NCBI GenBank assembly: GCA_964479535.1 | Contig: CAYZMM010000004.1 | Coordinates: forward strand, 62,001 to 126,000 | Length of the DNA stretch: 64,000 nt | Direction of reading: 5' to 3' | DNA from: S015-6 sp964479535 | GTDB taxonomy: Bacteria > Desulfobacterota > DSWW01 | In this document: positions 57,625 through 64,000 of the stretch, in pieces | How the letters are laid out: every line of letters starts with the position of its first letter | Position numbering within the stretch: the stretch's first letter is position 1 | Made by a program: the position numbers and the translations under genes | The notes under the pieces: model-generated | The model's input: only the letters and a program-made list of their open reading frames with translations | Told to the model about the DNA's origin: nothing | Database searches by the model: none

Positions 57625-60195
57625 ATGACACCCTCGAACCTGGACCGAAACATCTTTTCCACGCTGCGCCCTGCGTCCCGGCTGGCTCTGTCTCTGTTGC
57701 AGGTGAGCGTACTTGCACTTGCCGCATGCGGCGGCGACGACCGCGCCCCGGCCAACGGAACCGCCTCGGGAAGACTGATCGTTCCTCCCGGCCAGGTCCT
57801 GGAGGAGGAACCGAACCAGACGATCGACCGGGCACAGAGGGTGGAGGACACCTGGCTGGTCACGGGAAGCGCCTCGAGCGACGATCCGGGCTTCTCGCCG
57901 CCCGGATTCCCGGACGTGGAAGTGGAGGACCTGTACCGGGTGAGCTCGAGCGGACGGATCCAGGTGATTCTCACCATTGCGGAGGACGATCTCCTTGCAA
58001 ACGACCTGGACCTGCTCCTGCTGGATCTCGCGGGCAACCCTCTGGACGGATCGGAAGGGGTGGCCTCCACCGAGATGATCGACACCACGGGACCCGGGGA
58101 ATTCCTGATCGGCGTCCGCGGCTTCCAGGGCGAGAGCGCCTACTCGCTTTCGTTCACCCCGCTCGAGGCCCTCCCTGCGGGGGACCGCGGGATCCTTCCG
58201 CCGGGTGCGGATTTCGTGCCCGGCGAAATCCTGGTCCGGTTCCGGTCGGAAGCGCCGGGCGCAGCCCGAAGCGACCGGGCCGTCCTCTCGCGCCTAGGGC
58301 TCGCCGCGAAACGGTCTTTGCCCCGCGGCGTGCAGATGCTCGCCGTATCCCTGCCGGACCGGCTCCGTCAGGACGCTTCCGGCGTACGGAAGATCTTTCA
58401 GCACCGGAGCGACGTCGCTCTTCTCAAGGCGCTGACACTGGACCGGATCCGCGATCTGCGAAGGGACCCGCAGGTCGCGTATGCGGAGCCGAACTTTATT
58501 CGCAAGCCTTGTCTCGCACCGAACGATCCGGGCTTCGAACTCCAGTGGCACTACCGGCTGATCAACCTCCCGGAGGCGTGGGACATCAGCACCGGGTCGG
58601 AGGAGATCACCGTCGCCGTGCTCGACAGCGGGGTCCTGTCGAATCACCCGGACCTGACGGGCCGGCTGACAGAGGGCTACGATTTCGTGAGCCGGATCGA
58701 CAACGCGAACGACGGGGACGGAAGGGACCCGGACCCGGAGGACCCGGGGGACGATCCGGAAGGAGAAAACAGCTCCTTTCACGGAACCCATGTGACCGGG
58801 ACCGTGGGGGCCGCTACGAACAACGGGAACGGTGTGGCCGGCGTGACCTGGAACACGAGAATCATGCCCCTTCGTGTGCTGGGCGTGGAGGGAGGGGCGG
58901 ATTCGGACATCCTGGAGGCGATCCGCTATGCGGCCGGCCTGAGCAACAGCACGGGAACCGTACCGGACAGGCCGGCCAGGGTGCTGAACATGAGCTTCGG
59001 CGGTCCCGGCTTCAGCCAGACGGTGCAGGATGCCGTCCTGGACGCAAGGGCGGAGGGCGCGATCCTGGTGGCTGCGGCAGGGAACGGCAGCACCCGGAGG
59101 GCGTCCTATCCGGCATCCTTCGACGGGGTGGTCTCGGTTTCGGCGGTGGACCTCAACCTGCAGTTGGCCCCCTACTCCAATTTCGGCTCCGGCATCGATG
59201 TGGCCGCACCCGGCGGCGACACCGGCGTGGACCTGAACGGGGACAGCTTCGGGGACGGGGTTCTGAGCACCCTGGGAGATGAGCAGGGCGACTTCTTCTA
59301 TCGCTTCTTTCAGGGCACGTCCATGGCGGCGCCCCATGCAGCCGGGACCTTTGCCCTGATGCTCGCGGTCAACCCGAACCTGACCCCCGCGGACATCGAC
59401 GATCTGCTGACCGGGACCCATCCGGACACGACGGTTCGGATCACGCAGGACCTCGGGCAGGCGGGCCGGGACGACCTGTACGGACACGGAATGGTTGACG
59501 CAGCGCAGGCCGTCCTGGCCGCCCAGTCCATTCCCGGAGGCGGAGGCACACCGCCGACGGGTTCGATTCTCGCCGTGTCCACGAACCTGCTCAACTTCGA
59601 GAACTTCCTCGAGCAGCTCACCTTCAAGATCACGAACGCGGGCATCGGTACGTTGCAGGTCACGAGCATCACGGACAACGCCCCATGGCTCACCCTGTCC
59701 CCCGCATCCGGCGGTGCGCCTCTTGCCGTGAAGGCAACCGTGAACCGTTCCGGCCTTTCGGACGGCGAGCGCTCCGCAACGATCCAGGTGTCTTCGAACG
59801 CGACCCAGGGAAACCGGATCGCCACCCTCCAGGTCGAGATGCGGGTCGGCGGCAAGACCATGGGCGACGTGGGCGAGGTCTTCGTCATCGTGCTGGAACC
59901 CACCTCGTCGGACCCGGTGGCGCAGGCGGAAACGGACGCGTCCCAGGGCTACGCCTTCACGACGCCAGGACTGGCGCCCGGCAGCTACTCGTTGATCGCC
60001 GGAACCGATCTGGATGACGACGGCTTCATCTGCGACATCGAAGACGCATGCGGCTTCAGTCAGGGGCTGGTGACCATCAACGCCGGACAGAACACCCCCG
60101 GCATCGATTTCGTGCTGGGCACGATCGTCTCGCCCCAGAGTGTTCCCCTCGGAGCCACGGACCTCCGGGAGAGACGGCACCCCGGAATTCGCTGA
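57625..60195 (+). CDS. Subtilisin-like serine protease (S8), lipoprotein
   Basis: 856 residues. Signal with lipobox-like VSVLALAAC. About 60-180 is a pre-peptidase beta domain (EEEPNQTIDRAQRV, DLYRVSSSGRIQV). About 200-300 is an inhibitor-like propeptide (FVPGEILVRFRSEAPG). Peptidase domain: Asp334 in VAVLDSGV, His386 in HGTHVTG, Ser566 in GTSMAAPHAAG. After 650 comes a beta-sandwich of the type in NAPWLTLSPASGGAP and a final segment. All catalytic residues are present. Likely a surface or periplasmic protease. Confidence 0.9.
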   Translation: MTPSNLDRNIFSTLRPASRLALSLLQVSVLALAACGGDDRAPANGTASGRLIVPPGQVLEEEPNQTIDRAQRVEDTWLVTGSASSDDPGFSPPGFPDVEVEDLYRVSSSGRIQVILTIAEDDLLANDLDLLLLDLAGNPLDGSEGVASTEMIDTTGPGEFLIGVRGFQGESAYSLSFTPLEALPAGDRGILPPGADFVPGEILVRFRSEAPGAARSDRAVLSRLGLAAKRSLPRGVQMLAVSLPDRLRQDASGVRKIFQHRSDVALLKALTLDRIRDLRRDPQVAYAEPNFIRKPCLAPNDPGFELQWHYRLINLPEAWDISTGSEEITVAVLDSGVLSNHPDLTGRLTEGYDFVSRIDNANDGDGRDPDPEDPGDDPEGENSSFHGTHVTGTVGAATNNGNGVAGVTWNTRIMPLRVLGVEGGADSDILEAIRYAAGLSNSTGTVPDRPARVLNMSFGGPGFSQTVQDAVLDARAEGAILVAAAGNGSTRRASYPASFDGVVSVSAVDLNLQLAPYSNFGSGIDVAAPGGDTGVDLNGDSFGDGVLSTLGDEQGDFFYRFFQGTSMAAPHAAGTFALMLAVNPNLTPADIDDLLTGTHPDTTVRITQDLGQAGRDDLYGHGMVDAAQAVLAAQSIPGGGGTPPTGSILAVSTNLLNFENFLEQLTFKITNAGIGTLQVTSITDNAPWLTLSPASGGAPLAVKATVNRSGLSDGERSATIQVSSNATQGNRIATLQVEMRVGGKTMGDVGEVFVIVLEPTSSDPVAQAETDASQGYAFTTPGLAPGSYSLIAGTDLDDDGFICDIEDACGFSQGLVTINAGQNTPGIDFVLGTIVSPQSVPLGATDLRERRHPGIR

Positions 60196-60246
60196 GACTC
60201 GGTTCAGCGAGAGGCAAGCAGGTTCAAACCGATCGATCCAGGGAGG

Positions 60247-61335
60247 ATGAACATGAAAGCTCTGCTGAGTGTAATGGGCTGTCTGCTGACCGTCCTTTTG
60301 TGTGCAGGCCTCGTTCAGGGGCAGGAGCAAGGAACGTCCGAAAGAAAGTGGGTGGTCGGCACGAAGCATGCCCCCCCCTTTGCCATCAAGAACGAAGACG
60401 GGTCCTGGAGCGGCATCAGCATCGACCTTTGGGGCCGGATCGCGAGGGAGCACGACGTGGATTATGAACTCAAGGAGTTCGATCTGGAAGGCTTGTTGCA
60501 GGCCGTCGCGTCCGGCTCCGTGGATCTGGCCGTGGGGGCGCTCACCATGACCCCGGAGAGGGAGAAGCTCTTCGACTTCACCCACCCGTTCTACACGACC
60601 GGGCTGAGCATTGCGGTCTCTTCGCAGGGGAAGAAGAACTGGCAGAAGGCCCTGGAGCGTGTCTTCTCCCCACGGTTTCTCCGCGCCGTCGGCGGGCTGG
60701 CCCTCCTTCTGCTGGCCATCGGCGTCCTGGCATGGCTCGCCGAACGCAAGCGAAATCCGGATCACTTCGGTGGAAGCGCCCTGCGCGGAATCGGGTCCGG
60801 GTTCTGGTGGTCCGCAGTCACCATGACCACCGTCGGTTACGGGGACAAGGCTCCGGCCACCTTTCTGGGCCGCCTCCTGGGAATGGTCTGGATGTTCGCA
60901 GGCATCATCATGATCTCCGGTTTCACGGCGGCCATGACGTCGGCCCTCACCCTCACGCAGCTCGAGTCAAAGGTGAGCGGCCCCGAAGATCTCCCCAAGG
61001 TATCGGTGGGGTCGGTCCCCGGATCCACGAGCGCCTCCTATCTCGGTCGAGCCGGCCTCTCCTTCAGGGAGTACGACTCCCTGGAAGAGGGCCTGGGCGC
61101 CATTGCCGCAGGAGACCTGGACGCCGTGGTCTACGACGCCCCGATTCTTCGCTACCTGGCGACCAAGGATTTCAGAGCGTCCGTGCGGGTCCTGGAGACG
61201 ACCTTCACACGCCAGGACTATGCCTTCGCCCTGCCTCGCAAGAGCCCTCATCGCGAAACCCTGAACCTGGCCATGCTCGAGGTGATCAAGACCGACGCGT
61301 GGGAGGACCTTCTCCGCACCTATCTGGGGGAATGA
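60247..61335 (+). CDS. GluR0-like ligand-gated ion channel
   Basis: 362 residues. Signal peptide (about 1-25), then the first lobe of a solute-binding domain (KHAPPFAIKNEDGSWSGISI, GALTMTPEREKLFDFT). A channel module inserted in it has a span (RAVGGLALLLLAIGVLAWLA), a pore with potassium-type filter TMTTVGYGDKAP, and a second span. The second lobe (LPKVSVGSVPGSTSASYL, LDAVVYDAPILRYL) completes it. This is the arrangement of prokaryotic glutamate receptors: amino-acid-gated, potassium-selective. Ligand unknown. Confidence 0.88.
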   Translation: MNMKALLSVMGCLLTVLLCAGLVQGQEQGTSERKWVVGTKHAPPFAIKNEDGSWSGISIDLWGRIAREHDVDYELKEFDLEGLLQAVASGSVDLAVGALTMTPEREKLFDFTHPFYTTGLSIAVSSQGKKNWQKALERVFSPRFLRAVGGLALLLLAIGVLAWLAERKRNPDHFGGSALRGIGSGFWWSAVTMTTVGYGDKAPATFLGRLLGMVWMFAGIIMISGFTAAMTSALTLTQLESKVSGPEDLPKVSVGSVPGSTSASYLGRAGLSFREYDSLEEGLGAIAAGDLDAVVYDAPILRYLATKDFRASVRVLETTFTRQDYAFALPRKSPHRETLNLAMLEVIKTDAWEDLLRTYLGE

Positions 61336-61378
61336 CCCCTGCACGGGCGGAGGCCCTGGCGCCTTCCCGTGCGATGCC

Positions 61379-61417
61379 CGGGGATTGCCGCGTCGCCTTC
61401 GGCCCCGCGCAATCTCC
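61379..61417. repeat. Dispersed intergenic repeat, copy E
   Basis: GGGATTGCCGCGTCGCCTTC followed by GGCCCCGCGCAATCTCCC; same family as 3741, 13021 and 18334. It lies in the ~300-base gap between the channel gene and dnaJ. Confidence 0.6.
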
Positions 61418-61423
61418 CGCACC

Positions 61424-61494
61424 GAGTTCGGGGACAGCCGCCGAACTGCCAATATTTGTTCACAGTTCCGAGTTCGGTGGCTGTCCCCGAACTC
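61424..61494. repeat. REP-type hairpin with 24-bp arms
   Basis: GAGTTCGGGGACAGCCGCCG plus AACT (61424-61447) is inverted at 61471-61494 with one mismatch, around a 23-base loop. Sequences of this kind (tcggtg-ctgtccccgaactc) are known as REP units mobilised by Y1-type transposases in deltaproteobacteria (recalled). Extra AACTCC units follow to 61520. Confidence 0.65.
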
Positions 61495-61563
61495 CCCCCC
61501 GAACTCCCCCGAACTCCGCATTTCTATTTTTTCCGCTATGCTTCCTGCTCTTGCCTTTGCCCT

Positions 61564-61599
61564 GTCAACGTTGACCTTTCGCAAAGTGTGATTACTTTA
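61564..61599 (+). promoter_or_regulatory. Candidate promoter/palindrome before dnaJ
   Basis: GTCAACGTTGAC (61564-61575) is a perfect 12-base palindrome; TTGACC within it, 17 bases, then ACTTTA (61594-61599). The -10 match is weak. No clear heat-shock sigma-32 sequence seen. Confidence 0.35.
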
Positions 61600-61636
61600 T
61601 CTTCAGTTTACCTTTGTGAGAGGGTTCGCAGCAGAG

Positions 61637-62632
61637 ATGAAGAGCACAGACTATTACAAGGACCTGGGCGTATCCAAAAACGCCACCCAGGACGAAATCA
61701 AGAAGGCTTACAAGCGCCTCGCCAAGAAGTACCACCCGGATCGAAATCCAGGGGACAAGGAGGCGGAGAACCGGTTCAAGCAGATCTCCGAGGCGTACCG
61801 CTGTCTGTCCGAGCCTGAGAAGCGAAAGCAGTACGACATGTTCGGTCAGACCGGCTTTCAGGCCGATCCGGGCTTCTGGGGAAGGGCTCCGGGCAACGCG
61901 TCGGGAGGCACCTACACATGGTCCTCCGACGCCGGATACAGCGGATTCGACCTGAAAGACCTCTTCGGCCAGATCTTCGGCGGAGGCGGCAGGAGCCGAG
62001 GCCGATCCGAGGGCTTTGCCGGCGGCAACCCCTTCGGGGCCGGAACGGGTTCTTACGATTTCGGTTTCGGGTTCGACCCGGGCCCTGCACCGGCCCGCGA
62101 CCTGGAAGCGGATGTAACGATCGGTTTCGAGGAAGCGATCCGGGGCGGAACGCACCGCATCTCCCTGCAGAGAAACGCGGGGGCCGGAACGGAAAGCCTG
62201 AACGTGAAGATCCCGGCCGGTGTGGCCGACGGCGGCAGGCTGCGAATCCCCGGAAAGGGGGCCGCCGGGCCGGAAGGCAGGAACGGGGATCTCCTCCTTC
62301 GCATTCACGTGATCCCCCACAAGGTGTTCCGAAGGGAAGGAAAGGACCTCCACATGGACCTTCCCGTGACGGTAAGCGAGGCCGCACTGGGGGCGAAAGT
62401 CGAGGTGCCGACCCTCAACGGGAAAGCAACCGTGACGATTCCGGCCGGAACGCAAAGCGGGGCCAAACTCCGCTTGAAGGGAAAGGGTGCACCGGACCCG
62501 AAAGGAGGAACCCCGGGTGACATGTACGTGCACACGCGGATCGTTGTGCCGAAGAGCACCGATGCAAAGGAGAAGAAGATCTTCGAGACCTTGAAGGAAC
62601 TGGAAAGCGATCCGCGGGCGGGGATGTTCTAA
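61637..62632 (+). CDS. DnaJ-family co-chaperone, CbpA type (no zinc finger)
   Basis: 331 residues from ATG 61637. J-domain MKSTDYYKDLGVSKNATQDE with the HPD motif in KKYHPDRNPG; then a Gly/Phe-rich linker (about 75-165) and the two C-terminal beta domains (VKIPAGVADGGRLRIPGKG, VTIPAGTQSGAKLRLKGKG). The cysteine-rich zinc domain of canonical DnaJ is missing, so it is CbpA/class B. It stimulates DnaK. grpE follows after 12 bases. Confidence 0.9.
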   Translation: MKSTDYYKDLGVSKNATQDEIKKAYKRLAKKYHPDRNPGDKEAENRFKQISEAYRCLSEPEKRKQYDMFGQTGFQADPGFWGRAPGNASGGTYTWSSDAGYSGFDLKDLFGQIFGGGGRSRGRSEGFAGGNPFGAGTGSYDFGFGFDPGPAPARDLEADVTIGFEEAIRGGTHRISLQRNAGAGTESLNVKIPAGVADGGRLRIPGKGAAGPEGRNGDLLLRIHVIPHKVFRREGKDLHMDLPVTVSEAALGAKVEVPTLNGKATVTIPAGTQSGAKLRLKGKGAPDPKGGTPGDMYVHTRIVVPKSTDAKEKKIFETLKELESDPRAGMF

Positions 62633-62644
62633 AGGAGACCGAGC

Positions 62645-63346
62645 ATGCGTATTCCGATCACCATAACCGGCCCTGAAGACCGTTCGAGCCGCAAAGAGCC
62701 GGGTCAACCGTTGCGGCGTCATCCGCGATATCGCGATTCGCACGGAAACCTCGTGGACGACGAAGGCATAGGTCTCACCGGCCCTGTCGTGCGGGGTCCG
62801 ACGAACCTGGCCGTGGAACAGGAGCCCGAGAGGGAACGTGAAGTCAACGCGCCCTACGATGAGCCGCCCGTAGAGAGCGAGCCCGCCCCGGAGCCGACGA
62901 GGCACGTGAAGCCGGATCAGGAACCGAAGGAAGACTGGAAGGAGCGCTACCTTCGGCTGCGCGCTGATTTCGACAACTACAAGCGACATGCCGAAGCAGA
63001 GCGGGACCGGCTCTCAGGAATGGGCCGGGAAAAGGTTCTGGAGGATATCTTCCCCGTGGTGGAGCACATGGAGAGGGCGATACGGGCGGCAAAGGACGCA
63101 CGCGACCGGACCGGCATCCTGGAAGGCATCGAGCTGGTCTACCAGGAGTTGCTCAAGGTGCTGGAGAAGAACGGTGTGGAAAGGATCCGGACGGTGGGAA
63201 CCGCCTTCGACCCGGAGTTCCACGATGCGCTCGCGGTGTCCGATCACGCCGACTACCCGGCCGGTACGGTGGTGGAAGAGGTCCGGGCGGGATTCAGGAA
63301 GGACGGCAAGCTGCTCAGGCCGGCGTCGGTGATCGTTGCCCGTTAG
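62645..63346 (+). CDS. grpE: GrpE-type nucleotide exchange factor
   Basis: 233 residues with AGGAGACCGAGC before the ATG. The first ~95 residues are an unusual acidic, disordered extension; the GrpE coiled coil begins at DWKERYLRLRADFDNYKRHA and the C-terminal beta domain has VGTAFDPEFHDALAVSD and VVEEVRAGFRKDGKLLRPA. It exchanges ADP on DnaK. Cotranscribed with the DnaJ-like gene; dnaK is not in the window. It could be a second, specialised GrpE. Confidence 0.88.
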   Translation: MRIPITITGPEDRSSRKEPGQPLRRHPRYRDSHGNLVDDEGIGLTGPVVRGPTNLAVEQEPEREREVNAPYDEPPVESEPAPEPTRHVKPDQEPKEDWKERYLRLRADFDNYKRHAEAERDRLSGMGREKVLEDIFPVVEHMERAIRAAKDARDRTGILEGIELVYQELLKVLEKNGVERIRTVGTAFDPEFHDALAVSDHADYPAGTVVEEVRAGFRKDGKLLRPASVIVAR

Positions 63347-63381
63347 CCTGCGCCCGTTGACGATCCTGTCCCAACCACCTG

Positions 63382-63600
63382 TCACTTGTATTTCTTCAAG
63401 AGGTCCTTCTTCGCCCTTTCGTACTCCCTCTGGGTGATGACGCCCTGCTCATAGGCCTCCTGCAGGTCGGTGAGTTCCTGACCCAGGGTTGCATTCGACT
63501 GCTTGACCTGGGCACCCCCTCCTCCACAGCCCGCGAAAACACCGCCCGCGAGTATCGTGAAGACCAGAACACCCACAACCACTAACTTGCTGAGACGCAT
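63382..63600 (-). CDS. SHOCT-domain lipoprotein
   Basis: 72 residues. Lipobox LAGGVFAGC after a hydrophobic signal, then a short Gly/Gln-rich linker and a C-terminal SHOCT helix pair (LGQELTDLQEAYEQGVITQR, EYERAKKDLLKKY). SHOCT domains often sit at the end of small membrane or secreted proteins; function unknown. Converges with grpE. Confidence 0.8.
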   Translation of the reverse strand: MRLSKLVVVGVLVFTILAGGVFAGCGGGGAQVKQSNATLGQELTDLQEAYEQGVITQREYERAKKDLLKKYK

Positions 63601-63657
63601 ACCCCTCTCCTTGTCTGATTGTTTGACGATTCAGATGCCGCCAACCGGATATCTGTT

Positions 63658-64000
63658 TCAACCCTCCCCTCCTTCGCCCTCTCCGGGTTCCGCCTCGATC
63701 TCCCCTTGTTCTTCGGGCACCAGACCGGCCGCCTCGACCTTCTTCGCCGCCTCCTCCATCCTGGCGAGTGCCTCGGCATGCCGCCGCGCCGCCCTGTCGG
63801 CAAGCTCCATCACATCCAGGGAGGCCGACTCGATGTCCGAGCCTTCCTCGTGGTCCGCACCGGCATCGCCCGCTTCCTTCCACTCCCTCAATTTCTCCTC
63901 TGCGTACCCACGGGCCTCGGCCGCTTCCTCTTCCGCCTTCCGGACCTCCCGCTTCGCCCTGGCAAAGGCATCGAGCGCCGCGGCGATCTCGGCGGACTTC
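63658..64000 (-). CDS. Coiled-coil acidic protein (C-terminal part, runs off the right edge)
   Basis: The minus frame is open from the right edge to a stop at 63658, about 113 residues. It is almost wholly helical and charged, with Ala/Glu/Lys heptads (REVRKAEEEAAEARGYAEEK, RHAEALARMEEAAKKVEAAG) and an acidic tail (EGEGGEG). No family can be named from this part. It ends 57 bases before the SHOCT lipoprotein start on the same strand. Confidence 0.55.
   Translation of the reverse strand, partial: KSAEIAAALDAFARAKREVRKAEEEAAEARGYAEEKLREWKEAGDAGADHEEGSDIESASLDVMELADRAARRHAEALARMEEAAKKVEAAGLVPEEQGEIEAEPGEGEGGEG

Noticed and set aside
58294..60765. Open minus-strand frame of 823 codons across the subtilase
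   Set aside because: Antisense to a protease with an intact catalytic triad; no motif of its own.
1..64000. tRNA, rRNA, riboswitch or integrase attachment sites
   Set aside because: Looked for cloverleaf arms, conserved rRNA words, common riboswitch cores and integrase genes; nothing convincing was seen by eye.

Overview
The window is GC-rich (low-to-mid 60s % by eye) and packed with long genes on both strands. Its gene content suggests an anaerobic deltaproteobacterium (Desulfobacterota). The pointers are indolepyruvate:ferredoxin oxidoreductase next to an aryl-acetate-CoA ligase, a DUF3786 protein with a corrinoid Fe-S-protein-type iron-sulfur motif, a UroD/methyltransferase-like protein, a bc-type complex with a multiheme cytochrome c, a molybdopterin oxidoreductase, NosL, and dispersed intergenic repeats. 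This is inferred from families only; no 16S or other marker gene is present.

Left part (1-27 kb): the end of a GH99-like gene and a Phd/VapC toxin-antitoxin pair. A minus-strand redox block follows: Rieske protein, cytochrome b, seven-heme cytochrome c, gluconate-dehydrogenase-subunit-3-like protein and GMC flavoprotein. Then come a secreted protein with calcium-type repeats and a disabled metzincin motif, a UroD-like gene, an MFS carrier and a thiolase-like gene. Next is a plus-strand run (pyruvoyl arginine decarboxylase, DUF3786, iorA, iorB, paaK-like ligase, ACT protein) that looks like aromatic amino acid/2-oxoacid fermentation. It is followed by an aminotransferase, a two-helix ferritin-like protein, PhoU, a SafE-like protein, a tightly overlapped NosL/ABC operon, and two hotdog-fold dehydratases beside a broken fatty-acyl-CoA synthetase.

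Middle part (27.7-47.4 kb): the most unusual region. Four copies of a large zinc-ribbon / class III cyclase / AAA ATPase / TPR gene lie on the minus strand. One is intact (36191-39574), one is split by an amber codon, one is beheaded and internally deleted, and one is a remnant; further TPR scraps lie between them. The copies are mosaics of each other. HicBA and Phd/PIN toxin-antitoxin pairs and a HEPN scrap are scattered among them. An RND transporter with a fused C-terminal cyclic-nucleotide-binding domain and a metallo-beta-lactamase-fold protein sit next to the intact copy. Three minus-strand promoters (two cyclase copies and an acyl-CoA ligase) share the palindrome TTCTA-N5-TAGAA over the -10 region. 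Two of these intergenic regions also carry a divergent sigma-54-type promoter, so the whole control region looks duplicated.

Right part (47.4-64 kb): a small membrane protein behind one sigma-54 site, an AT-richer multi-PAS hybrid histidine kinase, a potassium-channel-like protein, a methyltransferase, and a minus-strand operon (pectin-acetylesterase-like lipoprotein, double-hotdog thioesterase, molybdopterin oxidoreductase). These are followed by a subtilase with a clear sigma-70 promoter and a nearby 25-bp palindrome, a GluR0-like ligand-gated channel, a DnaJ/GrpE pair, a SHOCT lipoprotein, and the start of a coiled-coil protein running off the right edge. No tRNA, rRNA, CRISPR array or transposase gene was seen.
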